This document shows positions 37,982 through 48,172 of a stretch of 64,000 nucleotides of DNA, one piece after another; position 1 is the stretch's first letter; every line of letters starts with the position of its first letter. The translations under genes were made by a program, and so were the position numbers. Under the pieces are notes generated by a model, which did no database searches, was not told the DNA's origin, and was given only the letters and a program-made list of their open reading frames with translations. This stretch comes from CBDATW01 sp965214965 (GTDB lineage: Bacteria > Bacillota_I > Bacilli_A > CBDATW01), in the NCBI GenBank assembly GCA_965214965.1, contig OZ244030.1, positions 474,538 through 538,537 on the forward strand. The letters are read 5' to 3'.

Positions 37982-38353
37982 TTATTTTTCTAACTTCTCA
38001 GAAATTTTGGTAATAATTTCTGCAAGTTGATTTTGGTTTTCTTCCATAGAATTAATTCTTTTTAATACAGAACCAAAATCAGACAAACCACCTTTTTGAA
38101 GTTGGACAAGTTCGGATTCAGCAGTTCTTTTCGCAAGTGAAATATTAGTATAATCTTGCTCTAATTTTTTAATCCTTGTTTTTTGATCTTGAATTATTTT
38201 TTCCAGTTCTTTAACTGTGTCTTCGAATTGATCATAGTCATTTGCTACAACATCAAGAAATTTATTGATTTCTTCAATTGAATATCCAAGAGATTCTTTT
38301 GCAAATGGTTTATTTCTAATTATATCTGAAGTTAGAAGTATCTTGTTTTCCAT
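37982..38353 (-). CDS. gpsB: Cell-division protein GpsB (DivIVA family)
   Basis: GpsB/DivIVA-like protein, 123 aa. The N-terminal membrane-binding domain has SDIIRNKPFAKESLGYSIEEINKFLDVVANDY, followed by a coiled coil (about 45-85) and a C-terminal helix. The start at 38353 has AAGGAGG six bases upstream. Neighbours rnpB and divergent recU are the same as in Bacillus. In a wall-less cell its partners would be septal proteins other than penicillin-binding proteins. Confidence 0.85.
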   Translation of the reverse strand: MENKILLTSDIIRNKPFAKESLGYSIEEINKFLDVVANDYDQFEDTVKELEKIIQDQKTRIKKLEQDYTNISLAKRTAESELVQLQKGGLSDFGSVLKRINSMEENQNQLAEIITKISEKLEK

Positions 38354-38418
38354 AATTACCTCCTTATAATTATACAAAAAAAAATAATTTTTTTCATTTT
38401 TTTAAATATATGTTAAGT

Positions 38419-38889
38419 ATGAATAAAAATAGAGGGACGTTTTTAGAAGACCTTATAAATAGATCTTGTGACTATCTTTGAAAAAAGAAAATAGGTTTTG
38501 CTACTAAGCGTTTTACCAAAGTTCATATATCAAAAATAAAAAATAATAAGGTTACTGGTTTTTTAGCTAGTAAAAATTATGTTGATTATTATGGGCAAGT
38601 AAATGGGCAACATATTGAATTTGAAGCAAAAACTACTAAATTAAATAAATTTTATTTCAAAAATATAAAACCTGACCAAATAAACTTTTTAGTTAATTTA
38701 AAAAATATGGGGTCAGAAGCATTTTTTATAATTTATTTTTATTCAAAAAACGTAATTGTAAAAGTTAATTTAGATTATATTCATGAACTAATGAAAAGGA
38801 AAGTTAATTTCTTGGAGTTTGATGAAGCTATAAAAAAAGGTAAAAAACTTGCTGTTATTTACCCAGGCATAATTAGATTTTGAGATTAA
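38419..38889 (+). CDS. recU: Holliday junction resolvase RecU
   Basis: RecU, 156 aa, resolves recombination intermediates. NKNRGTFLEDLIN near the N-terminus, YYGQVNGQHIEFEAKTT (catalytic Asp/Glu/Lys region), the stalk preceding it, and a YPGIIRFWD ending match the family. Three TGA Trp codons. An in-frame ATG nine bases upstream is possible; neither start has a clear ribosome binding site. It is divergent from gpsB. Confidence 0.88.
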
Positions 38890-38892
38890 TTA

Positions 38893-39171
38893 TTATTTTC
38901 CGTTAACCATTTCTTTAAATGCTTTGCCAGCTTTGAATTTTGGAGCTTTTCTTGCTTTAATTTTAATTCTTTCACCAGTTGATGGGTTAACCCCCATTTT
39001 TGCTTTGTATGAAGCCCTTGTGAATGTACCAAACCCAAAGATTGTTACATCTTCACCTTTTTTAACTGATTTTGAAACTGTATCAAATAGTTCTTTAAAT
39101 GCTAGGTCAGCTTTTGATTTTGGAATATCAGCCGCTTTAGCCATTTTTTCTACTAGTTGTGTTTTGTTCAT
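38893..39171 (-). CDS. hup: DNA-binding protein HU
   Basis: HU nucleoid protein, 92 aa. NKTQLVEKMAKAADIPKSKADLAF, GFGTF and the DNA-binding arm NPSTGERIKIKARKAPKFKAGKAFKEMV are diagnostic. A good promoter and an AGGAG site precede it. Confidence 0.97.
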   Translation of the reverse strand: MNKTQLVEKMAKAADIPKSKADLAFKELFDTVSKSVKKGEDVTIFGFGTFTRASYKAKMGVNPSTGERIKIKARKAPKFKAGKAFKEMVNGK

Positions 39172-39203
39172 GTTGTTTCTCCTGTGAAGTTTTATCCACT
39201 TTT

Positions 39204-39232
39204 ATTTTAAGGGGTTTTTTGGTTAAGTTCAA
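39204..39232 (-). promoter_or_regulatory. Promoter of hup
   Basis: Minus strand -35 TTGAAC, 17-base spacer, -10 TAAAAT; predicted start about 25 bases before the hup ATG. Confidence 0.65.
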
Positions 39233-39245
39233 GTATTTTTTTTTA

Positions 39246-39271
39246 AAAAAGTCCTTAAAATAGGACTTTTT
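39246..39271 (-). terminator. Terminator of the cmk-der operon
   Basis: 10-bp stem AAAAAGTCCT/AGGACTTTTT with a six-base loop, just after the der stop. Confidence 0.78.
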
Positions 39272-39279
39272 CGTGAAAA

Positions 39280-40593
39280 TTACTCTGATCTATTTCTAAA
39301 AATTAAATTTAAAGGTGTGCCTTCAAAACCAAAATACTCTCTTAATTTATTCTCTAAATATCTTTTATATGAAAAGTGTAGAAAGTTTTTGTTGTTTACG
39401 AAGAATACAAATGTAGGTGGCTCAATTGCTACTTGATTCACAAATAAAATATTTAAAACTCCCCCATTAAATGATGAAGGCTCTTTTCAAATCATAGCCT
39501 CTGTAATTACTTCATTTAGAACAGAAGTTTTAACTCTTGTTTGAGTAGCAGCATGAACCTTCTCTACTTGTTCAATAATTTTGTTCATGCCTTTTTTTTC
39601 TAACGCAGAGACAAACACTATAGGCGCGTAATGCAAGAATTTAAATCATGCAAAAATTTCTTTCTTAAATTTTTCTACATTATTTTCTGATTTGATTGCT
39701 CCATCTCATTTGTTAACTACAATCACAATACCTTTGTGTGATTCTTGTGCAATTTGGGAAATGTTCATATCTTGCTCTATAATACCTTGTTTTGCGTCTA
39801 TGACAAGAATTGTAACATCAGATTTTTCTATAGCTCTAGCGGCTCTAAGTACCGAGTATTTTTCTAATTTTTCAAAAATTTTACCACGTTTTCTAATACC
39901 TGCAGTGTCAATTACTTTATATGATTTATTATTATGTTTAAATATTGTATCAACAGAATCTGTTGTTGTACCTTGAATATCTGAAACGATAGCTCTGTCT
40001 TCTCTTAATAATGAGTTTATAAGGGATGATTTCCCTACATTAGGTCTACCTATAATCGCAAAACTTAATTCATTAGTTTTCTTTTTATCATGTTTTTCAG
40101 GCAATTTTTCCATTACTCTATCCAATAAATCTCCAACGCCAATAGAATGTGTTGATGAAATAGCTATTGGCTCGCCTAATCCTAGTGTTCAAAATTCTTC
40201 TTTTTGGTTTAGTTTTTCCTTGGAATCAATTTTGTTTACAGCCACAATAATTGGCGTTTTAGCTTTATATAAAATTTTGGCAATATATTCATCTTCTGCT
40301 GTAAGCCCATGAGTTCCATCTACTACAAAAATAATAACATTAGATTCTTGTATTGCTATTTCAACTTGAGCTCGAATTTCTACTTGAAACTGAGCATCTT
40401 TAATTGTAATTCCTCCTGTATCAATTAAATTAAATTTTTGATTTAATCATTCACATTTTGAATAAAGTCTGTCTCTTGTTACACCAGGTTTATCTTCAAC
40501 AATAGATTTACGCTCTCCAACGATACGGTTAAAAAGCGTTGACTTACCAACATTTGGTTTTCCTACAATCGCTACCGTACCTGATTTATTCAT
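39280..40593 (-). CDS. der: Ribosome-biogenesis GTPase Der (EngA)
   Basis: Double-Era GTPase for 50S assembly, 437 aa. Two tandem G domains are seen: GKPNVGKSTLF, DTGG and NKID in the first (about 1-165), and GRPNVGKSSLIN, DTAG and NKWD (TGA Trp) in the second (about 175-345). A KH-like C-terminal domain ends YFGFEGTPLNLIFRNR. The ATG has AAGGAG upstream and overlaps the cmk stop region. Confidence 0.96.
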
Positions 40594-40594
40594 A

Positions 40595-41251
40595 TTAGCT
40601 CCTTAATAATAGTGAAATGATTTTTTCCACAACTTCTTCTATACTTAAATGAGTTGAATCAACTTCAATTGCATCTTTTGCTTTTATAAGAGGTGATATT
40701 TTTCTTGTTCTATCTTGATGATCTCTTTCTTGAATAGATTTTTCAATTTCTTCAAGTGAGCACTCTATTTTTCTTGATTGATTTTCTTTAAATCTTCTTT
40801 TGGCTCTAACTTTATAATCGCAGTTTAAAAAGATTTTATATTGTGCCTCTGGCATAATAACAGTTCCAATATCACGGCCTTCCATAATGGCGTTACCTTC
40901 TGCTGCAACATCTTGTTGAATTTTTTTTAAAGCTTCTCTAACACCTTCATAAGCAGCTACAATAGATGCGCCAGAAGAAACTTCTTCCGTTCTAATCTCG
41001 TCTATTACAACTTTTCCGTTAATAATAATATCTCCGTTTGGATCAAAACTAATTTTAGCATTTTGAGAAATCTCTACAATTTTTTCTTCATTTTTTAAAT
41101 CTATATTATTTTCAAAACCTAGATAAGCTATTGCTCTATAGATTGATCCAGTTGAGATAAATCTTTTTTTTAGTTTTTTTGCCAGTAATTTTGAAATTGT
41201 TGATTTTCCAGATGAAACTGGTCCATCAATTGCTATGTTTCCATTTTTCAT
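40595..41251 (-). CDS. cmk: Cytidylate kinase
   Basis: CMP/dCMP kinase, 218 aa. P-loop GPVSSGKST, FISTGSIYRAIAY, and the conserved MEGRDIGTVIMPEA and IFLNCDYKVRAKRR regions are present. cmk-der order is common in Firmicutes and mollicutes. An AAGGAGAT site lies before the ATG. Confidence 0.95.
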   Translation of the reverse strand: MKNGNIAIDGPVSSGKSTISKLLAKKLKKRFISTGSIYRAIAYLGFENNIDLKNEEKIVEISQNAKISFDPNGDIIINGKVVIDEIRTEEVSSGASIVAAYEGVREALKKIQQDVAAEGNAIMEGRDIGTVIMPEAQYKIFLNCDYKVRAKRRFKENQSRKIECSLEEIEKSIQERDHQDRTRKISPLIKAKDAIEVDSTHLSIEEVVEKIISLLLRS

Positions 41252-41252
41252 T

Positions 41253-41915
41253 TTATCTCCTTATAAACCATATTAATAACAAACCAAAAATCAAAACTAT
41301 ATAATATAATTTTTGTGTATCAATTTCTTTTGTATTAGTTTCGGGATTTATTTTAGTTAAAGAAGGTTTGGTTAAAGCGAATTTATGTCCTTGAGTTTTT
41401 TCAAACACTTCTTCTTGAACAGATTTTTCTTCTAACATTTCTAAATCAAAATCTTGTAATTTTTTAGCCTCAATTTCTTCATGGAGTTTATCTAGCTCTG
41501 AAATTTTTTTATTAAAATTTATTTGGTGAAAATCAAAATCTGATTGAAATGTTTTTTCGTGCTGATGTACTTTGTTATAAATTTCTTTAATATCATCTCT
41601 AAAGTTAATTTTAGTAATTAAATGTGCGCGTGGAGGAATATCAAATTTATTTTGAGTTAATGATTTTTGAATTTCTTTTAAATTCAAACTTAAATGATAA
41701 TCTAATAACTTTGATTTTTCTAAAGGTTTGATAGTTTTTGCTTTAACTTCAATATCTTCTTTAAAATAATCTTCATCTAAATCTTTTAAAAATTCTTTTT
41801 TGTTACTTAAAAGGCTTGAATTAGCTTTTGCTACTCTTTCAATTGAATGGTATTGTTTTGATTCTTCAATATCTTTTTTAAATATTTCAGTTCTAGATTT
41901 TTTAGTGTTTTCCAT
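41253..41915 (-). CDS. Tail-anchored charged protein of unknown function
   Basis: 220 aa, highly charged, with predicted coiled-coil stretches (about 75-165, for example KKISELDKLHEEIEAKKLQD) and one C-terminal hydrophobic helix (YYIVLIFGLLLIWFIRR), so the bulk faces the cytoplasm. The last codons contain the Shine-Dalgarno of cmk, one base downstream. I do not recognise the family. Its operon partners are cmk and der. Confidence 0.75.
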   Translation of the reverse strand: MENTKKSRTEIFKKDIEESKQYHSIERVAKANSSLLSNKKEFLKDLDEDYFKEDIEVKAKTIKPLEKSKLLDYHLSLNLKEIQKSLTQNKFDIPPRAHLITKINFRDDIKEIYNKVHQHEKTFQSDFDFHQINFNKKISELDKLHEEIEAKKLQDFDLEMLEEKSVQEEVFEKTQGHKFALTKPSLTKINPETNTKEIDTQKLYYIVLIFGLLLIWFIRR

Positions 41916-41951
41916 ATAGAATACCTTTATAAGATTATATCATATATATAA

Positions 41952-41975
41952 AAATAATAGCATTTGCTATTATTT
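41952..41975 (-). terminator. Terminator of ribU
   Basis: 10-bp stem AAATAATAGC/GCTATTATTT with a four-base loop; the ribU stop codon lies inside the stem. Confidence 0.65.
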
Positions 41976-42545
41976 GATTTTTATAAATGTTTTGCTAGCA
42001 AGTGCAGCTAATACAAAGCATAGTGTATATTTAATGAAGTTTCCATGTAAAATTCCTGCAGGTGGCATAATTACCCATTTTAAAACTTGTCAAAATGACA
42101 AACATGGGAATGCCCCTCTATATGTTGTTCAAGTATTTTTTACAAATGTTGGACTAATAAAATATGCATTTAACAAAGTCATAATTGCTGTGTTTACTAA
42201 AACCGTTATAACTGCTGCATTTAAAAATTTAATATTTTTCTTGTTATATGTTAAATCAAATACAGTAATTGTTAACAAGGCTGAAGAAATCAGTGCAAAT
42301 TCGTTAACTAATGTTGGTGATAGTCCTTTAAAAATAAATAATATAGTGCAGTACACCGCAAAAGTAGTTAAAGCTTTTTTCACACCAAATAGCATTACTA
42401 TAAAAATTAGTATTCCTTCTGCTGGGCTTGGTGTTACATACGTTCCTAAAAATGGTCATTTAAGTAATACCTCAAATATATATCCTATAATTAACATTAT
42501 GCTGGCACAAATAGCTAACAACGGAATTTGTTTGTTATTTTTCAT
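41970..42545 (-). CDS. ribU: Riboflavin ECF transporter S component RibU
   Basis: RibU-type substrate-binding membrane protein, 191 aa, about six hydrophobic helices. It starts KNNKQIPLLAICASIMLIIG, then PSPAEGILIFIVMLFGVKK and NEFALISSALL. The assignment to riboflavin rests mainly on the FMN riboswitch directly upstream. It would use the EcfA1/A2/T module at 1-2448. The start at 42545 has AAAGGGT upstream. Several TGA Trp codons. Confidence 0.88.
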
Positions 42546-42587
42546 TTTGTACCCTTTATGAAAATAAATATATATGAAATACATTAA

Positions 42588-42688
42588 ATATTTCCCATCC
42601 GGACTTACACCGTCGGTACAGGAATTACACCTGATCAACATGTTGCTCGTAGACTATAACTACCGGTCGCTAAATTACTCCCCCAATA
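42588..42688 (-). promoter_or_regulatory. FMN riboswitch (RFN element)
   Basis: The minus strand carries the RFN consensus blocks in order: GCGACCGGTAGTTATAGTC, GATCAGGTGTAATTCCTG, ACCGACGGTGTAAGTCCGGA and the closing TGGGAAAT. It lies between a strong promoter and ribU, so FMN should shut off riboflavin import. Confidence 0.95.
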
Positions 42689-42703
42689 TTTATTTTCTCT
42701 AAA

Positions 42704-42732
42704 ATTATATCATATTAAAAAATGTGATACAA
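42704..42732 (-). promoter_or_regulatory. Promoter of the FMN riboswitch-ribU transcript
   Basis: Minus strand -35 TTGTAT, 17-base spacer, -10 TATAAT, placed correctly upstream of the riboswitch. Confidence 0.72.
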
Positions 42733-42755
42733 TTTATAAGAATATAGGAGGTATT

Positions 42756-43301
42756 ATGTCATTTACAATTGAAACAATAATTGAAATTCCCAAAGGAAGT
42801 AATGTTAAATATGAAATGGAAAACGGTAGACTTGTAGTTGACAGAATTATGTATGGTGATTTTGTTTATCCTGAAAATTATGGTTTTATTAAAAACACAA
42901 TAGATTGAGATGGAGACCCATTAGACGTTCTGGTTATTGCAGATGCAGAAATTATTCCAGGAGCGGTGGTGGAAGCAAGAGTAGTAGGAGCCATGAAAAT
43001 GATTGACGAAGGAGAAACAGACACTAAATTAATTGCTTATGTTAATGGTGATGTGAAACATAAAGAAATTAAAACAATATCTGATGTTCCAAAAGATGTT
43101 TTAAACAAAATTGAAACATTTTTCAAAACATACAAAGATTACAAAGGATCTAAAATTGAAATTACTGGATTCGAAGATGTAGATTTTGCTAAACACGAAC
43201 TAGAAGAAACCAAGAAATTATTTGCAAAATATAAAGATAAACCTAAAAAAGAATTCATTTCTAAAATGATGAAACAACATCCAGAAAAATATAATAAATA
43301 A
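42756..43301 (+). CDS. ppa: Inorganic pyrophosphatase
   Basis: Family I soluble pyrophosphatase, 181 aa. Active-site segments KYEMENGRLVVDRI, YPENYGFI and DGDPLDVLVI (metal-binding Asp triad) are present. TGA encodes Trp in IDWDGDP. A GGAGG site lies before the ATG. It is divergent from ribU. Confidence 0.96.
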
Positions 43302-43332
43302 AAAAGGCTAAAATCTTTTTTTTATTTTAGCT
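43300..43332 (-). terminator. Terminator of rluB
   Basis: Stem GCTAAAAT/ATTTTAGC around a T-rich loop, followed on the minus strand by TTTTTT. It also lies just after ppa on the other strand. Confidence 0.6.
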
Positions 43333-44026
43333 GTTCTATGTCTTTATTATCTATTTTTACATATTTACCTGGAGCTATACCTTTAACTGTAAATATAGAA
43401 AATTGTTCTCTATGCAATTTATCTACTAAATAACCTCTGGTTTTTAGCATCATTTTAACTTGGTGTTTTTTACCTTCAGTAATAGTAAGTGATATTTTGG
43501 ATTGGTTCCTTTCTTTATCATAAGAGATAACTCTTACTTTAGCTGGTGCGGTTCTATATCCAGATTTAATTTGAACACCTAATTTTAATTCTTTAATATC
43601 TTCTGTTGATAATTTTCCTTTAAATATCACAATGTATTTCTTTTCTTTTTTAAATTTCGGATGTGTTAATTTAAGCGCTAGATCTCCATCGTTTGTCAAA
43701 AGTAAGGCTCCTGTAGTATTGTAGTCTAATCTACCAACAGGATAAACTTTTGGATTATTAGGCACAAAATCTATGACAGTTTTTCTTCCTTTTTGATCTT
43801 TAGTGGTTGATACACATCCTCTGGGTTTATTTAGAAGATAGTATACGTATGGGTTTGTTTTTTTAATTTTTTTACCCATGATATATATATCATCTTGCTC
43901 CGAAACTAGTTGCCCTATATGTGCTATCTCATGATTAACTTTAATTTTACCTTCTTTAATCAATCTTTCAGCTTCTCTTCTTGAATAATATCCTGCCCTT
44001 GAAATAACTTTTTGTATTTTATCCAT
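43322..44026 (-). CDS. rluB: 23S rRNA pseudouridine synthase RluB/RsuA family
   Basis: Pseudouridine synthase, 234 aa, with an N-terminal S4 RNA-binding domain (KVISRAGYYSRREAERLIKEGKI). The catalytic core has the active-site Asp in GRLDYNTTGALLLTNDG and KTYIV-type KKYIVIFKG. The start at 44026 is preferred (AGAAAG upstream); an ATG at 44053 would deeply overlap scpB. The scpA-scpB-rluB order is standard in Firmicutes. Confidence 0.93.
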   Translation of the reverse strand: MDKIQKVISRAGYYSRREAERLIKEGKIKVNHEIAHIGQLVSEQDDIYIMGKKIKKTNPYVYYLLNKPRGCVSTTKDQKGRKTVIDFVPNNPKVYPVGRLDYNTTGALLLTNDGDLALKLTHPKFKKEKKYIVIFKGKLSTEDIKELKLGVQIKSGYRTAPAKVRVISYDKERNQSKISLTITEGKKHQVKMMLKTRGYLVDKLHREQFSIFTVKGIAPGKYVKIDNKDIEQLK

Positions 44027-44585
44027 TGCTTTCTTCTGTGAATTTTGTTTCATAAATATTTTTAACTTCGATATCTGATTCTTCTAAATTGTCAAGTTCT
44101 GGAAGTTGGCTAAGAGATTGCAAATTGAAAGAATCCATAAAATTATTTGTTACCTTATATAAAATGGGTGCTCCAGGAGTTTGGGCTCTTCCTGATTCCT
44201 CAATTAGATTAAGATTAACTAGTTTGGAAATTATAAGGGTGCAGTCAACACCTCGAATGTCTTCAATTTCTACACGTGTAATTGGAGATTTATATGCAAT
44301 TATTGAAAGTGTTTCTAATGCAGAAGATGAAAGTTTATTCGGTTTATTGTCTACAAACATAGAAAGCAGCTCATGCATTTCCTCTTTTGTAGTTAATTTA
44401 TAAACTTCATCAAAATTTGATAGTTTTAAAGCTGAATCAGAAGATTCTAATCTATTTTTATATGAACCTAAAAGTGATAAAACTTCTGATTTGTTGATGT
44501 ATAGCATTTTTTTAATTTGAGATACAGAAATTCCTTCGGAACCTGCAACAAAAAGTAATGCTTCTATTTTTTTAATTAATTCCAT
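44019..44585 (-). CDS. scpB: Segregation and condensation protein B
   Basis: ScpB, 188 aa, kleisin-interacting winged-helix subunit of the SMC condensin. KKIEALLFVAGSEGISVSQI, LSSSALETLSIIAYKSPITRVEIEDIRG and APILYKVTNNFMDSF are typical. It overlaps the rluB start by 8 bases and follows scpA by one base. Confidence 0.94.
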   Translation of the reverse strand: MELIKKIEALLFVAGSEGISVSQIKKMLYINKSEVLSLLGSYKNRLESSDSALKLSNFDEVYKLTTKEEMHELLSMFVDNKPNKLSSSALETLSIIAYKSPITRVEIEDIRGVDCTLIISKLVNLNLIEESGRAQTPGAPILYKVTNNFMDSFNLQSLSQLPELDNLEESDIEVKNIYETKFTEESNG

Positions 44586-44586
44586 A

Positions 44587-45309
44587 TTATCCTTTCTCTA
44601 AATGAATACTGCAAAATTCATTTTTTTGAGTAATTTTTACTAATTTATTTTTTGTTAAATCTAGAATGCAAATTACAGTTGCAACAATATAAGCTCTATC
44701 TCACCTATCTTCAAATAAATCAATTAACTCTATTGTTGATTTTTTATGTACTAAAGATAATATTTCTAACTCTAACTTTTCCATGTTGATAGGTTTTGCG
44801 GAAAGAAATGTTTTTAGAGGTTTTTCTTTTAGAATTCTTTCAAACATTTTTTTCATAGCATTTGAAAGAATCTTTGCATCCAATAAACCTACTCCTCTTT
44901 GTTCTATAGGAATTTCTAATTCTTTTAGAGGCTCGGGCTCCTTGGTGAATATTTTCAGTCTTTTTTCAAGTGAATCTTTAAAAAATTTTACTGTTTTTTT
45001 ATATTTTTTATACTCAATTAGTTTTTCAATTAGTTTTTGCTTTTCAGTTTGATCATATTCTCCATCGACACTAAACATTTCAATAGGAATAATTGCTTTT
45101 GATTTTAGTTCAATTAAATAAGATGCCATTACTAAATATTCTGAAGCTATTTCTAGCTTCAGATTTTTTTGTCCTCTTATAAAGTTAACATATTGATCTG
45201 ATAGAACCTTTACATCAATGTCCATGATATCAATTTCTTTTTTTTGTACTAGGTATAGTAATAGATCTAATGGTCCTTCAAAGTCTTGAATTGAAAATTT
45301 GTGTTCCAT
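44587..45309 (-). CDS. scpA: Segregation and condensation protein A
   Basis: ScpA kleisin, 240 aa, starting SIQDFEGPLDLLLYLVQKKEIDIMDI, the family signature for SMC neck binding; the C-terminal winged-helix has FLSAKPINMEKLELEILSLV. A TGA Trp near residue 204 follows DLFEDR, and the true stop is at 44587. Confidence 0.93.
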
Positions 45310-45333
45310 ATTTTACCTATATAAATTATAACA

Positions 45334-45358
45334 AAAAAGAGCAATTAGCTCTTTTTAT
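45334..45358 (-). terminator. Terminator of plsC
   Basis: 9-bp stem AAAAAGAGC/GCTCTTTTT with a five-base loop, between plsC and scpA. Confidence 0.72.
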
Positions 45359-45365
45359 ATTACTG

Positions 45366-46064
45366 TTATGCTTCGTTTATTAAGTTAAAAATCTTTTCTT
45401 TTAATTTTTTTGGTGTAAGATTCTTAGTGTCTTCAAATTTAACTACATCAAGAATCTTAATAATAAATTTTCTATTCTTAGTTCCATCTTTGTTTTTTAA
45501 TGTTTTTCTGTAATCTAATTTAACAGGAACAATATTTGCATTGATTTTTTGAGCAAATGCAAAAATTTGTTCTTTAAAAGGTATCATTTCTTCTGTTTTA
45601 GATCTTGCCCCTTCTGGGAAAAAAGCAAGGTTTCATCCGTTTTTTAAATCTCTTGCAGCTTTTAAAAATTGAATTGAAGTTTGTTTTTGGTTACCCCTAT
45701 CTAGTGGGAATGCTTGCATGACCCTGCCAATATGACCAAAAAAAATATTATCAAATAATGACTTTTTTGCAAATCATCTAACTAAAAAAGGTAAAGCGTA
45801 CTGAACTGCAAAAGGATCATAGTTGGATTTGTGATTTGACATTATAATTGTTTTTTTAATACCAATTAATTTTTCTGCACCTATTATTTCAAAATCATAT
45901 GGAGAAATGTAAAGAATACCTAGTATGTAATCACCTATTCATTTTTTAATATATTGTTGACCTTTTAATGACTGTATATAATCTTTATCTTTTGAGATCT
46001 TTTTCAATTTATTATTTGCTTTTAGAAGAATTATAATACCTTTAATTTTTAAAAATAATTTCAT
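45366..46064 (-). CDS. plsC: 1-acyl-sn-glycerol-3-phosphate acyltransferase
   Basis: PlsC, 232 aa, makes phosphatidic acid at the membrane. Catalytic motif NHKSNYDP (NHX4D) and the glycerophosphate-binding FFPEGARS are present, with a positively charged N-terminus and hydrophobic IGDYILGILYIS. Several TGA Trp codons. In this genome its acyl donor may be acyl-ACP from the nearby FASII cluster. Confidence 0.9.
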
Positions 46065-46112
46065 TTTTGCCTCAACTAATTATATAGATATTACTTGTTT
46101 ATAGTCAATTTT

Positions 46113-46394
46113 TTAAGATATCTTTTCAATTCGTTCAGCAAAAACATAATTTTGTAGCTCTGGTTCACTATGAGACTCTAGCCTACCCTCAATGAAAATT
46201 AATTGATTTAAATTTATATAATCTTCTAATGATTTAAAATAACCATCTCATATTTTTATTCAAACTTTATCTTTTTGAATTTGAAAATTATCATCTGGAA
46301 ATGGTCTAGTAGTACTGAGTAATATGTAACCATTGTTTTTGTGATCTTTTTTTATTTCTTTTACCGTTCCTATCAATGTTATTCTTGATAACAT
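46113..46394 (-). CDS. Single-strand-binding/OB-fold-like protein, 93 aa
   Basis: Starts LSRITLIGTVKEIKKD, has DKVWIKIWDGYF (two TGA Trp) in the middle and LNQLIFIEGRLES near the end, a pattern like the N-terminal OB fold of SSB proteins but without an acidic tail. Short SSB-like proteins of this kind occur in mycoplasmas. A strong AGGAGG site precedes it. It could bind single-stranded DNA; this is inference from the pattern. Confidence 0.65.
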
Positions 46395-46501
46395 CGTGTC
46401 CTCCTTTCATTTTCATTATTTCAAATTAAAATTTATAAAACAAGATTGATAATTGTTGCAAAAAAAATAATAATAATTAATTTTTTTTGCAAAAATAATT
46501 A

Positions 46502-46816
46502 TTATTGTGTATATATAACAAATGCAATTGCATAATCATTTTCATGAGAAATTGAAACAAAAAGTCTTGGGTTTTTCTTAACGAAAGGTTGTTGGTATTT
46601 GTTATAAATAATGGATATTTCATTAAAATTATATGGGCAATCTTTTCATGCTTTAAATATAGCTTCTTTTACTGCTCACCTGCCAGCTAAAAATTGTTGC
46701 TGTTTTCTTTCTGTTAATTTATTAAAAATTTCTAATTCTTCTTGTGAGAGAAATGCAGTATTAGATATTTTTATTCTGGATAATTTAACAATATCTGTTC
46801 CAATGCCTTTAATCAT
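46502..46816 (-). CDS. acpS: Holo-[acyl-carrier-protein] synthase
   Basis: AcpS, 104 aa, attaches 4'-phosphopantetheine to AcpP. It has IKGIGTDIVKLSRI (Mg/CoA-binding Asp), GRWAVKEAIFKAW (Glu-Lys motif with TGA Trp) and VSISHENDYAIAFV. It is somewhat shorter than the usual ~120 aa. The FASII genes begin 1 kb away. It is divergent from rnhC. Confidence 0.92.
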
Positions 46817-46858
46817 ACTGTTTCCTTTAATATATTATATAATAATATCGAGGCGAAT

Positions 46859-47698
46859 ATGGCTACAATAAAACTAAGCTCACATGAAATATCAAAATTT
46901 TTAAAAGCATATGCAAAATTTAAAATTAACAATACAAATAAACATGCATTAGCAATGTTTAAATTCACCGATTGTACAATAACGGTTTTTAAAACAGGCA
47001 ATATTTTATTTCAAGGTCCTAATGCAGAAAAAAGCGCGGCTAAATGAGGGTATAAAGTTGCAAATGTAAAGACAGATGTTTTTTCTGCATATATAGGAAG
47101 TGATGAAGTTGGTACAGGAGATTTTTTTGGTCCTATCGTTGTGGTTGCAGCATTTGTAAATGAGGAAACATCAATAAAATTGAAAAAAATAGGTGTTGAT
47201 GATTCTAAAAAATTCAATGATTCTAGAATAATAGAATTAGCAGGAGAAATCAAAAAAATAATTACATGAGAATCATCAATTATCAATAACTCTGAATACA
47301 ATCAAGCTATTAAAAAAATAAACATGAATGAAATCAAAGCATTTTTGCATAATAATGCATTAATCAAATTGTCAAAGAAAGTTAATTATGAAGCAATTAT
47401 TATGGATGAGTTTGCAAGTAAAAAAAATTATTTTAAATATCTAGAATCTGCTAAAGAAGTTGTTAAAGATATTATATTTGTACAAAAAGCAGAAAGCAAA
47501 TATATTGCAGTAGCAGCTGCTTCTATAATTGCTAGATCTATTTTTCTAGATGAAATGAGAAAAATTTCTGAAATTGTAGGTTTTGATATTCAACTAGGAG
47601 CAGGATCAAAAGTTGATCAACAAATTAAATTGTTGAATGAAATACAGCTTGAAAAAGTTGGCAAGCTTAACTTTAAAAATTATACTAAGAAAAAATAA
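46859..47698 (+). CDS. rnhC: Ribonuclease HIII
   Basis: RNase HIII, 279 aa, removes RNA from RNA-DNA hybrids. An N-terminal TBP-like substrate-binding domain (about 1-80) has MFKFTDCTITVFKTGNILFQG. The catalytic domain has GSDEVGTGDFFGP (Asp-Glu), VDDSKKF, and IMDEFAS with C-terminal acidic residues. Two TGA Trp codons. Confidence 0.93.
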
Positions 47699-47722
47699 AA
47701 AAAGGAATTATGCCTTTTTTTA
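47696..47722. terminator. Bidirectional terminator between rnhC and fabZ
   Basis: Stem AAAAAAAGG/CCTTTTTTT with a seven-base loop, between convergent genes. Confidence 0.72.
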
Positions 47723-47727
47723 TAATA

Positions 47728-48171
47728 CTATCCAATGAAAAATGATAATTCGCAAGTTGTAACAACTTTTCCATCTACCATTGCTTTACCTGTGCCTTTA
47801 CCCATAGCACCTTTAGCACCGAAATCTCTAATATTATCCATTTCCACTATTAATTTTAAAGTTTGTCCTGGAACCACTTTATCCCTAAATTTTATTTTAT
47901 CTAAACCTGTAAAATAAGCAGTTTTTCCTTTGTATGCATCTTGAGATAATAACCAAAAAGCGCCGGTTTGTGCCAATGCTTCAACTTGAAGCACTCCTGG
48001 CATAACTGGTTCTGCTGGAAAATGACCTTTAAAGAATCAGTTATCCTCTTTTAGATTTATAATACCTATTACAGTTCTATTTTCCTCATCTATTGATTCG
48101 ATTCCATCAAGAAGAGACATTTCAAATCTATGAGGAATTATTTCATGAATTTGTTCTTTTGTGTATAGCAT
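47728..48171 (-). CDS. fabZ: 3-hydroxyacyl-[ACP] dehydratase FabZ
   Basis: FabZ, 147 aa, hot-dog fold. The N-terminal IIPHRFEMSLLD, the catalytic His in GHFPAEPVMPGVLQVEALAQ and the Glu in the same helix are clear. TGA encodes Trp in DNWFFKG. Last gene of the acpP-fabD-fabG-fabF-fabZ operon. It dehydrates 3-hydroxyacyl-ACP for reduction by FabV. Confidence 0.94.
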
Positions 48172-48172
48172 T

